Origin: Sphingomonas alpina
GTDB taxonomy: Bacteria; Pseudomonadota; Alphaproteobacteria; Sphingomonadales; Sphingomonadaceae
NCBI RefSeq assembly: GCF_014490665.1
Contig: NZ_CP061038.1
Location: forward strand, 1,550,001-1,614,000
DNA length: 64,000 nucleotides
Direction of reading: 5' to 3'
Shown here: in pieces, positions 9,299 to 18,194 of the stretch
Layout: every line of letters begins with the position of its first letter
Position numbering within the stretch: the stretch's first letter is position 1
The notes under the pieces: model-generated
Databases searched by the model: none
Told to the model about the DNA's origin: nothing
Seen by the model: the letters and a program-made list of their open reading frames with translations, nothing else
Translations under genes and position numbers: made by a program

Positions 9299-9710
9299 CA
9301 GGCTTCCAATCACTCGCTCCACCTCTTCGCGGCGTTCCGCCGAACGCGGCTTCACGCTGATCGAGATGATGGTGGCGCTTGCGGTGTTCAGTCTCGCTGC
9401 GCTGGCGCTGATCCGTCTGGAAGGGGCGACGATCCGCGGTGCGGGGATGCTCGATTCTGCGCTGACCGCCCAGATGGTCGCGCGCAATGTCGCGATCGAA
9501 GCATTGAGCGACTCTCGCCCGCCTGCGATCGGCCAGGCCCGGGGCGTCGAGCAGAATGGCGGCCGCAGCTGGGGCTGGACGCGCGTGACTCGTCCGACCG
9601 GCGACACGCGCATCCTGCGCATCGACGTCTCGGTCGCGGATACGGCAGGGCAGGTGCAGGGACGATTGACCGTGGTGCGCCCGGCTTCCTTGCCCGGGGC
9701 GTCGTCATGA
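9291..9710 (+). CDS. gspI: Pseudopilin GspI
   Basis: A minor pseudopilin of 139 residues that, with GspJ and GspK, caps the pseudopilus. It starts at ATG 9291 inside the end of gspH. The leader is MADRLPITRSTSSRRSAERG, then F-T-L-I-E-M-M-V-A-L with the conserved Glu at +5. Only a single copy of the RSAExGFT unit is present, unlike gspG, H and J. The C-terminal part has the GspI features (WGWTRVTRPTGDTRILRIDV). It overlaps gspJ by four bases. Confidence 0.9.
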   Translation: MADRLPITRSTSSRRSAERGFTLIEMMVALAVFSLAALALIRLEGATIRGAGMLDSALTAQMVARNVAIEALSDSRPPAIGQARGVEQNGGRSWGWTRVTRPTGDTRILRIDVSVADTAGQVQGRLTVVRPASLPGASS

Positions 9711-10369
9711 GACGTTCCGCCGAACACGGCTTCACGCCCGTGAGGCGTTCCGCCGAACACGGCTTCACGCTGGTCGAGTTGATGATCTCCTTCCTGATCT
9801 TCGGCATGCTCGCCTCGGCGGGCGTTGCCTTGCTGTCATTCAGCGTGCGGGCGCAGGGCGTGACCGGGGCACGGCTCGACGATGTCGGCGCGTTGAGCCG
9901 CCTGTCATCGGCGCTGTCGGCCGATTTCGCCCAGGCCTCTTTCCGCACGACGCGCAACGAGGCGGGCGACGTCTTGCCCGCCTTCACTGGAGAATCCGGC
10001 TCGGGAACGACGCCGATGCTGCGTCTCGTGCGCGGCGGCTGGAGCAATCTCGATCGGGCCCGCCGCGCGAGCGAGCAGAAGGTCGAATATCGGCTTGCCG
10101 ACGGTAATATCGAACGCATCTCCTTTCCGATGCTCGATGGCGCCGAACCGTTGGCCCCGGCCGTGCTGCTGAGCGACGTGCGTCAAGTGTCCCTGCGTTA
10201 TCGGATCAACGGTGCATGGAGCGATGTCTGGCAGGGCAGCGCCAGGTCGCCGCTCCCGCAAGTGGTCGAAATGCGGCTGGTCCGCGGCAACGGCACTGAG
10301 TTCCGCCAGCTTTTCCTGGTCGGGGCCGGCTATGCGCCCAAGGGGCTGGAGACCGGCAATGGCGGCTGA
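9707..10369 (+). CDS. gspJ: Pseudopilin GspJ with a duplicated leader
   Basis: A minor pseudopilin of 220 residues. The N-terminus again has two leader copies (9707-9739 and 9740-9772, RRSAEHGFTP then RRSAEHGFTL) before the hydrophobic segment (LVELMISFLIFGMLASAGVA). The body fits GspJ (LRLVRGGWSNLDRARRAS, EYRLADGNIERISFPMLDG). The start ATG occupies the same place in the repeat unit as GTG in gspG and TTG in gspH. The stop lies inside the start region of gspK. Confidence 0.92.
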   Translation: MRRSAEHGFTPVRRSAEHGFTLVELMISFLIFGMLASAGVALLSFSVRAQGVTGARLDDVGALSRLSSALSADFAQASFRTTRNEAGDVLPAFTGESGSGTTPMLRLVRGGWSNLDRARRASEQKVEYRLADGNIERISFPMLDGAEPLAPAVLLSDVRQVSLRYRINGAWSDVWQGSARSPLPQVVEMRLVRGNGTEFRQLFLVGAGYAPKGLETGNGG

Positions 10370-11344
10370 TCGAGGCTCCGAGCGGGGGCGGCATTGTTGA
10401 CCGTGCTGCTGCTGGTCGCAGTCATCTCGGTGCTCGCCGCGACCGCATTGGAGAAGCTGCGCCTTGCGACCCGGCTCTCCGGCAATGCCGCCGCAACCGA
10501 GCAGGCGCGCGCCTATGCCTATGCCGCCGAAACGCTGGCGCTGACCAAGGTCACCGACCTGCTCGGGCGCGATGCGGCGCGAGTGACGCTGGCGGGCGGA
10601 TGGAGCGGAAAGCCGTTCCCGCTGCCGGTGCCCGGCGGCATGGCCACTGCGCGCGTCCGCGATGGCGGTAATTGCTTCAATCTCAATGGCCTGGTTGTCG
10701 AAACCGAGCCCCGCATCTATGCCGCCTACACGCCCGCCCGCTTGCAGTTCGCGCGCCTGATGCGGCTGGTCGGCGTATCCGCGCAACTCGCCGTGCCGAT
10801 CGCCGACGCGGCGTCCGACTGGATCGACAGCGATACCTATCCGTTGCCAGCCGGGGCGGAGGATTCCGTCTATCTCGGCGCGGAGACACCATATCGCACG
10901 GCCAACACGTTAATGGCGGATCCGAGCGAATTGCGCGCGGTGTCCGGGGTCACGCCCGAAATCTATGCGAAGATTCGCCCCTGGCTCTGCACGCTGCCGA
11001 TCGCCAAGCCTTCGACGATCAACATCAACACGCTGCTGCCGGAACAGGCGCCGCTGTTTGCCATGTTGCTGCCCGAAACGCTGAGTGTCGAAGGTGCGCG
11101 GCAATTGCTGTTGAAACGGCCGCCCCAAGGCTATGAGAGCACGGTCGCGTTCTGGAAGCTGCCGTCGTTGACCGCGATCACGCCATCCCCGGATGCGCTT
11201 GCTCAAACGGCGGTTACGACGCACTGGTTCGCGCTCGATGTGGACGTGACCTTGGGTGGGGCGGAATTGGAACAGCAATCGACGATCGATGCGACGACCT
11301 TGCCCGCGCGGCTCGTGTCGCGGCAATGGGGTGAGCGGTCATGA
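10359..11344 (+). CDS. gspK: Pseudopilus tip protein GspK, start region frameshifted
   Basis: This is the large minor pseudopilin at the tip. The open frame visible from 10394 begins abruptly at LLTVLLLVAVISVLAAT, without a leader. ATG 10359, overlapping the end of gspJ, gives MAADRGSERG in another frame. Adding one G to the run of five at 10384-10388 joins them into a normal leader ERG-A-ALLTVLLLV. I therefore annotate from 10359 with a one-base deletion in the G run. The body has the GspK pattern (DWIDSDTYPLPAGAEDSVY, ININTLLPEQAPLFAMLLP). Without the correction, TTG 10394 would give a product with no leader. Confidence 0.85.
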
Positions 11345-12435
11345 ACGACACGCTGGTCCTGTTCCTGCCCGCGCCGAGCACGCCGTGGCGCTGGCTGCGC
11401 ATCGCCGACGATATGGTGAAGGCGCGTGGGGAGGGGTTCCCGGAAGGCGTGGATCCGGACGGGCCACCGCCGGTTGCGATCGCGCCGGCCGAGTCGGTCA
11501 CGCTGCACTGGGCGGAATTGCCCGATCGCTCCGCCGCGCAATCGGTCACCGCCGCGCGGATGCTGGCAGCGGATGCCAGCGCCTCGCCGATCGCCGACCT
11601 GCATGTCGCTGTCGGGCGCGAGGACGATCATGCCGAACGGCCGATCGGCGTGGTGTCGATATCGCAAATGCATCATTGGCTCGCCGCGCTGGCCGCGAAT
11701 GGCGTCGATCCGGCGATGCTCCTGCCGGCGCCCATGCTGCTGCCGCGCCCGGAAGAGGGCTATGTCCGCGCCGACCTTGGTGGCGAAGGCGTGGTGCGCG
11801 GCACGACCAGCGGCTTTGCCGATGAAGCGCGGCTGACCGAGCTGGTGACCGGCGGTGCCGCACCGGCAACACTCGGGCGCGATGAGCTGGAGGCGGCGAT
11901 CGTTGCGGCAGTGGCGTCGCCGGCGCTCGACCTGCGTCAGGGAGTTTTCGCGCGGCGGCGCAAGCTCGCGCTCGATTGGGCGCTGATCCGGCGCCTCGGT
12001 TGGCTGTCGGTCGCGATCCTGGTCGTCACGCTGTTCATCGGTATCGTGTCGATCCTCAAATACAGCCTCGCCGCCGATGCGCTGGAGCAGCGCGCCGATA
12101 CGCTTGCGCGCCAGGGATTGCCGCGTGGCGAGACGGTCAACAATGCCGACCGCCAGCTCGACGAACGCCTGTCGCGGTTGCGCGGCGGCGGCCTTGGTTT
12201 CACCCGTACGGCAGCAGCGGTTTCCTCCGCGGTGCGGTCGGTGCCGGGCGCGGAACTGACGGCGCTGGCCTTCGATGCGAATGGCGATGTCCGCGCGACC
12301 ATCTCGGCCGATCGCGAAGCTGCCGCCGCGGATGTCCGGAGTCGGCTTGTGGCACAGGGCTTTGTTGTCCCGGCCGCGACGTTCGAGGCGGCCAATGGAC
12401 GGGTTTCAGGGCAATTGAAGGTGTCGCCACGATGA
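11341..12435 (+). CDS. gspL: Type II secretion protein GspL
   Basis: An inner-membrane protein of 364 residues that holds GspE at the membrane. The first about 215 residues are the cytoplasmic actin-like domain that binds GspE. A membrane segment lies at about residues 218-240 (LGWLSVAILVVTLFIGIVSI), followed by a periplasmic ferredoxin-like domain that pairs with GspM. It overlaps gspK upstream and gspM downstream by four bases each. The sequence is divergent, as usual for GspL, so the call rests partly on position. Confidence 0.85.
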   Translation: MNDTLVLFLPAPSTPWRWLRIADDMVKARGEGFPEGVDPDGPPPVAIAPAESVTLHWAELPDRSAAQSVTAARMLAADASASPIADLHVAVGREDDHAERPIGVVSISQMHHWLAALAANGVDPAMLLPAPMLLPRPEEGYVRADLGGEGVVRGTTSGFADEARLTELVTGGAAPATLGRDELEAAIVAAVASPALDLRQGVFARRRKLALDWALIRRLGWLSVAILVVTLFIGIVSILKYSLAADALEQRADTLARQGLPRGETVNNADRQLDERLSRLRGGGLGFTRTAAAVSSAVRSVPGAELTALAFDANGDVRATISADREAAAADVRSRLVAQGFVVPAATFEAANGRVSGQLKVSPR

Positions 12436-12911
12436 TCGCCGCCTTTAGCAGCTGGTTCACTGGCCGGTCGCTGCGCGAAAAGCGCTTGCTCATCGTGATG
12501 GCCGCGCTGGCGGCGCTGACCCTGGTCTGGGCCGGGATTATCCGGCCGGTCACCGACGGCCTGTCCGCGGCGCGCGAACGCCATGCCGGGGCGGTGATCC
12601 GCGTCGCCGAAACCGAATCACGGCTCGCAGCGCTGAAATCGTTGCAGCAGGATCGGCCGGCACCGCTCGGTGCCCCGCTCGACACGATCATCCGCGACCG
12701 CGCCAACAATGCCGGATTCCCGCTTGCCAATGTCACGATGCAGGGCGGCGACCGGGTGCAGATCGACATCGCCGCCGCAAAGCCGGGGGCGCTGCTTGGC
12801 TGGATTGCCGATCTGGAACTGGCAGGCATATTGGTCGATTCGCTCAACCTGACCAATAATGGCGATCAGACGGTGGCGGCGGCCATCACCCTGAAGGTGC
12901 GAGGACAATGA
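12432..12911 (+). CDS. gspM: Type II secretion protein GspM
   Basis: A 159-residue bitopic membrane protein, partner of GspL. It has a short cytoplasmic head (SWFTGRSLREKRLL), a membrane segment at about residues 18-38 (IVMAALAALTLVWAGIIRPV), a helical periplasmic stalk and a small globular domain. ATG 12432 overlaps the gspL stop. The end overlaps gspN by four bases. Family and position agree. Confidence 0.87.
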   Translation: MIAAFSSWFTGRSLREKRLLIVMAALAALTLVWAGIIRPVTDGLSAARERHAGAVIRVAETESRLAALKSLQQDRPAPLGAPLDTIIRDRANNAGFPLANVTMQGGDRVQIDIAAAKPGALLGWIADLELAGILVDSLNLTNNGDQTVAAAITLKVRGQ

Positions 12912-13628
12912 GGCGCATCTGCCTGACCACTGGCCCGACCGCGATGTTCGGTGCCGCGTTCGTGATCGCGCTGATCGCGTTCATGCCGATGCGGCTGGTG
13001 CTCGGCTGGTTCGGGCTCGGCGAAACCGGGCTGGCGGCGCGCAGTGTCGAGGGCAGCGTCTGGTGGGGATCGCTCAGCGGCGCGCAGTTCGGCGACCTGG
13101 AACTGGGTGATCTGCGCGCGGGGCTGTCGCCGGTGCAATTGCTGGTCGGCCGCGCCCGTGTGGCGCTCGACGGGCGCAGAATCGGACCGCGCGCTGCACG
13201 GCGCGATCGGGGTCAGCCGCCACAGCGTCGGGCTCGACGATATGACTGCGACGCTTGCGGCGGGCACTGTATTTGCGCCGGTACCCGTCTCCGCGATCAA
13301 CCTTGATGATGTCAGCGTGCGCTTCAAAGACGGCACATGCCAGCGGGCCGAGGGCCGGGTGCGCGCGACCCTGAACGGCGATCTGGCAGGCATCGCGCTG
13401 ACCCAGGGCCTTTCCGGCACGGCGAAATGCGAATCGGGCGCATTGTTGCTGCCGCTCGCCAGCCAGTCCGGGACGGAAAGAGTCGCGTTGCGACTCTGGG
13501 CGACCGGTCGTTTCCGCGCCGAACTGGTCGTGCAGCCCGCTGATCCTGCAGCCGTGCCGAAACTGGTGCTCAGTGGGTTCCAGCCGGGCGCGAACGGCTA
13601 TACGCTCGCGATCGAGGGCAGATTCTGA
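12908..13628 (+). CDS. gspN: Type II secretion protein GspN, with one apparent frameshift
   Basis: This is the last gene of the operon. It codes for an inner-membrane-anchored periplasmic protein found in many but not all type II systems. There is a membrane segment at about residues 12-32 (TAMFGAAFVIALIAFMPMRLV), then a GspN beta-rich domain (ARSVEGSVWWGSLSGAQFG). Near 13172-13174 the frame changes. The first frame ends at 13306 as nonsense, while the second (LHGAIGVSRHSVGLDDMTA to the end at 13628) continues the fold. One extra G in the GGG at about 13172 would explain it. Joined length is about 239 residues. tRNA-His follows 75 bases downstream. Confidence 0.8.
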
Positions 13629-13702
13629 ATAACCTTCGAGCGTTTGAGTGCATGCTAATCTTGACGCTGGCCCGTTCGGCCCGCTAGGGGCGCTGGCTCT
13701 GC

Positions 13703-13780
13703 GGCGATCGTAGTTCAATTGGTTAGAGCGTCGGCTTGTGATGCCGGATGTTGCGGGTTCAAGTCCCGTCGGTCGCCCCA
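13703..13780 (+). tRNA. tRNA-His (anticodon GTG)
   Basis: The cloverleaf is complete: acceptor GCGATCG paired with CGGTCGC, D arm with AATTGGTTA, anticodon loop TTGTGAT (GTG, His), T arm GGGTTCAAGTCCC and an encoded CCA. G at 13703 sits at position -1 opposite C73 (13777), the classic histidine identity pair. It lies between gspN and the amino acid dehydrogenase gene. Confidence 0.96.
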
Positions 13781-13841
13781 TTTATTCATTTGCTCGCCTG
13801 ATGGCGTGTCGGGCCGGTATCGCATCGGTCGAAGGATGATC

Positions 13842-14891
13842 ATGAGCACCTGGGGCTTTCCCGATTTCGACGACCATGAGGGCGTCCACCTGTTCACGGA
13901 CTCCAAGTCCGGCCTCCAGGCGGTCATCGCCGTCCATTCGACCAATCTCGGCCCGGCCGCGGGCGGGGTGCGCTTCTGGCATTATGCCGACAGCGACCGT
14001 GCGATCACCGATGCATTGCGCCTCTCGCGCGGCATGAGCTTCAAGAATGCGATGGCCGGCCTGCCGATGGGCGGCGGCAAGGGCGTGGTGCTGGCGGCGA
14101 AGCCCGGCGATACCATCAGCACTGCGCAGCTCGAGGCGTTCGGCCGTGCGGTCGACTCGCTCGGCGGGCGCTATGTGACGGCCGAGGATGTCGGCATGTC
14201 CGAAGCCAGCATGAAGATCATCGCGACCATGACTCGCCATGTCTCCGGCCTGCCGGTTGCGGCGGGGAGTGCGGGCGGCGACCCCGGCCCCTATACCGCG
14301 CATGGCGTCTATCTCGGCGTCAAGGCAGCCGCGAAGCGGGGGCTAGGCGCCGACTCGATGAAGGACGTGCATGTCGCGATCCAGGGCGTCGGCAGTGTCG
14401 GCGGCGGCCTGGCCAGATTGCTCGCCCGTGATGGCGCGCGTCTGACTCTGGCGGACGTGAACAAGGATCGCGCGAAGGCGCTGGCGGTCGAACTGAGCGC
14501 GGAAGTCGCCGCGACCGATGCGATCCTCGGCCTGAAGGCGGATATCGTCAGCCCCAATGCGCTTGGCGCGATCCTGACCGAAGAGTCGATTGCCGCGCTG
14601 CAGACCACAGTGATTGCCGGCGGCGCGAACAACCAGCTTGCGACGCGCGAAGATGGTGCGCGGCTGGCGGCGCGCGGGATTCTTTATGCGCCTGACTATG
14701 TCATCAACGCCGGCGGCATCATCAATGTCGGGCTCGAATATCTCGGCCAGGGTGACGAGGCCGAGGTCAATGCCCGCATCGCCCGGATTCCCGAGCGCCT
14801 GGTCGAGGTGTGGGACGAGAGCGACCGCAGCGGCGCGCCGGCGTCGGACGTGGCCGACATGATCGCCAAGCGGTTGATCGGGCGCAGCTGA
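13842..14891 (+). CDS. Leu/Val/Phe-type amino acid dehydrogenase (Glu/Leu/Phe/Val family)
   Basis: A cytosolic NAD-dependent oxidative deaminase of 349 residues that converts a branched-chain or aromatic amino acid to its 2-oxo acid and ammonia. The dimerisation/substrate domain carries the catalytic Lys in GLPMGGGKGVVLA and the pattern STNLGPAAGGVRFW. The C-terminal Rossmann domain shows IQGVGSVGGGLARLLA. ATG 13842 follows GAAGG at a good distance; longer in-frame starts would run into tRNA-His and were not used. Length matches leucine dehydrogenase, but exact substrate preference is inference. Confidence 0.92.
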   Translation: MSTWGFPDFDDHEGVHLFTDSKSGLQAVIAVHSTNLGPAAGGVRFWHYADSDRAITDALRLSRGMSFKNAMAGLPMGGGKGVVLAAKPGDTISTAQLEAFGRAVDSLGGRYVTAEDVGMSEASMKIIATMTRHVSGLPVAAGSAGGDPGPYTAHGVYLGVKAAAKRGLGADSMKDVHVAIQGVGSVGGGLARLLARDGARLTLADVNKDRAKALAVELSAEVAATDAILGLKADIVSPNALGAILTEESIAALQTTVIAGGANNQLATREDGARLAARGILYAPDYVINAGGIINVGLEYLGQGDEAEVNARIARIPERLVEVWDESDRSGAPASDVADMIAKRLIGRS

Positions 14892-14984
14892 TCGATACGG
14901 GCGATCATGTCTTGCTGATCACTCGGTAATGGCTCTTTCGGCCTGTTGAGTAACGCCTCGATCCCCTTTAGACCGCGAGCCATC

Positions 14985-15710
14985 GTGGCCTCCCTTCATG
15001 CCTTTGCCAATCCCGCCCGCTTCCTGAAGCTCGCGCGCCCGCTGACGCCTTTCCTGTTCTGGGGCGGGCTGGGGCTGATCGTGCTTGGCACCTGGGCCGG
15101 GTTGCTCGTGACCCCGCCCGATTATCTTCAGGGCGAGACGGTGCGGATCCTCTACATCCATGTGCCGAGCGCATGGCTGGGTATGGCCGGGTGGAGTGGG
15201 ATCGCGGCGTCGAGCATCCTGTTCCTGGTCTGGCGCCATCCGCTCGCAGGGGTCGCTGCGCGGGCGATTGCGCTGCCCGGTGCGGTGTTTACTGCGCTGT
15301 GCTTGATTACCGGCTCGATCTGGGGGCGGCCGACCTGGGGTACCTGGTGGCAATGGGACGGGCGGCTGACCTCGATGCTGCTGCTGTTCTTCGTCTATCT
15401 CGGCTATATGGCGCTGGCTCGCGCCGATGCCGATCGCGGCGGCGATGGGCGCATTCCCGCAATCTATGGCGTTGCCGGATCCGTGCTGCTGCCGATCATC
15501 CGCTATTCGGTGGTGTGGTGGAACACGCTGCACCAGGGCCAGAGCATTGGCCTGACCGGCTCGAAGATCGCCGGCAGCATCCTCTGGCCGTTGCCGGTGA
15601 TGCTGCTCGGCTTCACCCTGTTCTTTGCCGCGATCGTGCTGATGCGGATGCGCACCATGCTCGCGACGGCCAAGTCCGAGGCGCGGATGCGCCGGATGGC
15701 AACCTCGTGA
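14985..15710 (+). CDS. ccmC: Heme exporter/ligand protein CcmC
   Basis: This integral membrane protein hands heme to CcmE in system I cytochrome c maturation. Six hydrophobic segments are visible, and the tryptophan-rich WWD motif appears as WGTWWQWDGRLTSMLL. Axial-ligand His residues flank it (ILYIHVPSAWLGMAGW, WWNTLHQGQSI). GTG 14985 (MASLHAFANPARF) matches the usual family N-terminus; TTG 14946 upstream is in frame but adds unrelated residues. It is first in ccmCDEFGHI. The stop overlaps the ccmD start. Confidence 0.94.
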   Translation: MASLHAFANPARFLKLARPLTPFLFWGGLGLIVLGTWAGLLVTPPDYLQGETVRILYIHVPSAWLGMAGWSGIAASSILFLVWRHPLAGVAARAIALPGAVFTALCLITGSIWGRPTWGTWWQWDGRLTSMLLLFFVYLGYMALARADADRGGDGRIPAIYGVAGSVLLPIIRYSVVWWNTLHQGQSIGLTGSKIAGSILWPLPVMLLGFTLFFAAIVLMRMRTMLATAKSEARMRRMATS

Positions 15711-15829
15711 ATCCCTGGCCCTTCGTCATTGCGGCTTACACGCTGACCTTTGCCGCGGCCTTTGCGCTGGCGCTGGGCAGCTGGCGTGCGATGCGCAAGG
15801 CGGAACGCTCCTCGGGCGAGCGACCATGA
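15707..15829 (+). CDS. ccmD: Heme exporter protein CcmD
   Basis: A 40-residue single-span membrane protein that helps release holo-CcmE from CcmC. It starts with GTG overlapping the ccmC stop (GTGA) and ends overlapping the ccmE start (ATGA). The sequence MNPWPFVIAAYTLTFAAAF, then a short basic tail, has the aromatic N-terminus, one membrane helix and charged C-terminus typical of CcmD. Position between ccmC and ccmE makes the call firm despite its small size. Confidence 0.9.
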   Translation: MNPWPFVIAAYTLTFAAAFALALGSWRAMRKAERSSGERP

Positions 15830-16272
15830 AAGCAAAGCATCAGCGGCTGATGCTCGTGCTGCTTGCCGTGGTGGCGATTGCCGGCGCAAGCGGCCTCGCC
15901 TTGTCTGCACTCAAGGATCAGGCCGCCTTCTTCTATGCGCCGTCGGATGTCGCAAAATCGGGGCCGCCGGTCGGTCGCGCGGTGCGGCTCGGCGGCATGG
16001 TCAAGAAAGGGTCGATCGAGCGCCAAGCAGACGGCGTGTCGATCCGGTTCGTGGTCACCGACGGCGCCGCCACCGTCCCGGTCAGCTTCAGCGGCATCAC
16101 CCCCGATCTGTTCAAGGAGGCCTCGGGCGTGGTCGCCGAAGGCAGCTTCAACGCCGATGGCAGTTTCACCGCGACCAATTTGCTGGCCAAGCATGACGAG
16201 CGCTATATGCCCCCACAGGTCGCCCAGACGCGTGAAGGCAACATGCACGAGACGAAGTCGCTCGAGCCATGA
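15826..16272 (+). CDS. ccmE: Heme chaperone CcmE
   Basis: A periplasmic heme chaperone of 148 residues anchored by an N-terminal helix (RLMLVLLAVVAIAGASGLAL). The OB-fold contains VRLGGMVKKGSIER and VPVSFSGITPDLFKEASGVV. The covalent heme-binding His is residue 123 in AKHDERYMPP, with the conserved Tyr at 127. Motifs are intact. It overlaps ccmF by four bases. Confidence 0.96.
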   Translation: MKAKHQRLMLVLLAVVAIAGASGLALSALKDQAAFFYAPSDVAKSGPPVGRAVRLGGMVKKGSIERQADGVSIRFVVTDGAATVPVSFSGITPDLFKEASGVVAEGSFNADGSFTATNLLAKHDERYMPPQVAQTREGNMHETKSLEP

Positions 16273-18194
16273 TCGCCGAAGGGGGGCTGGCAGCATTATG
16301 GATGGCGGCGGCGCTGGCGGCGTTGCAGCTGATCATGGCCGCGGTCGGCATCGCCAAGCAGCGTGATGACGTCATGGCGGCGGTACGCCCCGTGGCGATC
16401 GTGCAGGGACTGCTGACCACGCTGGCGATGGGCGCGTTGATCGCAGTGTTCATGCGCTCCGACATGTCGGTGCTGCTGGTCGCGGAGAACAGCCATTCGG
16501 CCAAGCCCTGGCTGTACAAATTCGCCGGCGCCTGGGGTAATCATGAAGGGTCCATGCTGCTCTGGGTCACCATATTGGGACTGGCGGGCGGCGCGATCGC
16601 GATCTTCGAGGATCGGCTGAACAAGTCGACGCTGATCGCGACGCTGGGTGCGCAGGCAGCAATTGCCCTTGGTTTCTATGCCTTTCTGCTCTTTTCCTCC
16701 AATCCGTTCACAAGATTGAGCCCGGCCGCGCCCGACGGGGCCGGCCTCAATCCGCTGCTGCAGGACCCCGGCTTGGCGTTCCATCCGCCGACATTATACA
16801 TCGGCTATGTCGGCATTTCGGTCGCCTTTTCCTTCGCCGTCGGGGCGCTGATCACGCGCGATGTCGGCCCGGCTTTCGCGCGAGCGATGCGGCCGTGGAT
16901 CCTGGCGGCATGGATTTTCTTGACGCTCGGCATCACCGCCGGCTCCTATTGGGCCTATTATGAACTTGGCTGGGGCGGCTGGTGGTTCTGGGACCCGGTC
17001 GAGAATGCTTCGCTGATGCCGTGGCTCGCCGCGACGGCCTTGCTTCATTCGGTGACGGTGCTGGCGACGCGCGATGGTCTGCGCGCCTGGACGGTGATGC
17101 TGGCGGTGGTCGCCTTTTCGATGTCGATGGTCGGCACCTTCCTGGTCCGCTCGGGCATCCTGACCAGCGTCCATGCCTTTGCGGTCGATCCCGAACGCGG
17201 CAGTTTCATTCTCGCCTTGCTGGTCATCTATATCGGCGGCGCGCTGGCCCTGTTCGGCGCGCGCGTTGGCACGGTACATCAGGGGCGGACGTTCGAACTG
17301 GTCAGCCGCGAGGGCGCACTGGTGGCCAACAACCTGCTGCTCTCGGTCATTCTCGGTATCGTGCTGATTGGCACGCTCTATCCGATCGTCGCGGCGTCGA
17401 TGGGCACGCAATTGTCGGTTGGTCCGCCTTTCTTCGACAAGACCGCCGGGCCGATCGCCCTGATCCTGGTCGCGTTCATGGCGGCCGGACCGCTGATGCG
17501 CTGGCGGCGCGATGAAAGCGGGCTGATTGTGTCGCGCATGCTTGGGCCGATTGCGGCGACCTGCTTCACCTGGGCGGCGGTGTTCATGGTCACCGGCGGG
17601 ATCGCGATCCTGCCGATGCTTGGACTCGGGCTCGCGGCAGGGCTGGCGGTGGCCAGCGTCGCACCCCTGTGGAAACGCAATCTGCGCCGCACGCCCCTGT
17701 TCACCTGGGGTATGGTGATCGCGCATCTCGGTATCGCAGTCAGCTTGGCCGGTATGGCCTGCGACAGCGCCTTTACCAAGGAAACGCTGGTCGCGGCGCG
17801 TGTCGGCCAGCCATACAAGGTCGGGCCTTACCGTGTGACGCTCGACGGTATCAGCCCGGTGATCGGGTCGAACTGGTCGGCATTGCAGGCGCAATTGACG
17901 GTCCGGCGCGGGGAAGACGGCACGCCCTTCGCGCTTCATCCACAATCGCGCTTTTTCTCCTCGCCGCCGACCGTGACAAGTGAATCGGCGATCGCGACGC
18001 GGCTCGACGGACAGCTCTACACCGTGCTCGGCGCGCCGGACGGGCAGGGGCGCTGGCAGCTTCGGCTGTGGTGGAAACCGTTTGTGACCTTTATCTGGCT
18101 TGGCGGTGCATTGATCGCGCTGGGTGGTGCGCTGTCTCTGTTCGGACGCGTCCGCCGCGAACGCCAGGTCGTGCTGCGGGAGGCATATGCATGA
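16269..18194 (+). CDS. ccmF: Cytochrome c heme lyase subunit CcmF
   Basis: A 641-residue polytopic membrane protein that attaches heme to apocytochrome c. It carries the WWD motif as WGGWWFWDPVENASLMPW, the preceding GSYWAYYELGWGG, and many membrane segments. A large periplasmic loop near the C-terminus follows (residues about 510-605). Length and motifs fit the family. It is flanked by ccmE and ccmG with four-base overlaps. Confidence 0.97.
   Translation: MIAEGGLAALWMAAALAALQLIMAAVGIAKQRDDVMAAVRPVAIVQGLLTTLAMGALIAVFMRSDMSVLLVAENSHSAKPWLYKFAGAWGNHEGSMLLWVTILGLAGGAIAIFEDRLNKSTLIATLGAQAAIALGFYAFLLFSSNPFTRLSPAAPDGAGLNPLLQDPGLAFHPPTLYIGYVGISVAFSFAVGALITRDVGPAFARAMRPWILAAWIFLTLGITAGSYWAYYELGWGGWWFWDPVENASLMPWLAATALLHSVTVLATRDGLRAWTVMLAVVAFSMSMVGTFLVRSGILTSVHAFAVDPERGSFILALLVIYIGGALALFGARVGTVHQGRTFELVSREGALVANNLLLSVILGIVLIGTLYPIVAASMGTQLSVGPPFFDKTAGPIALILVAFMAAGPLMRWRRDESGLIVSRMLGPIAATCFTWAAVFMVTGGIAILPMLGLGLAAGLAVASVAPLWKRNLRRTPLFTWGMVIAHLGIAVSLAGMACDSAFTKETLVAARVGQPYKVGPYRVTLDGISPVIGSNWSALQAQLTVRRGEDGTPFALHPQSRFFSSPPTVTSESAIATRLDGQLYTVLGAPDGQGRWQLRLWWKPFVTFIWLGGALIALGGALSLFGRVRRERQVVLREAYA

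Noticed and set aside
8336..9772. The repeated leader units as a CRISPR-like or VNTR array
   Set aside because: Each gene has only two units, adjacent, in frame and in the correct place for a prepilin leader; there are no spacers.
2389..13628. The operon as a type IV pilus or competence system
   Set aside because: GspC, GspK, GspL, GspM and GspN are specific to type II secretion, and no PilT-like retraction ATPase is present.
13719..13841. A longer start for the amino acid dehydrogenase
   Set aside because: It would begin inside tRNA-His and lacks a ribosome site; ATG 13842 follows GAAGG.
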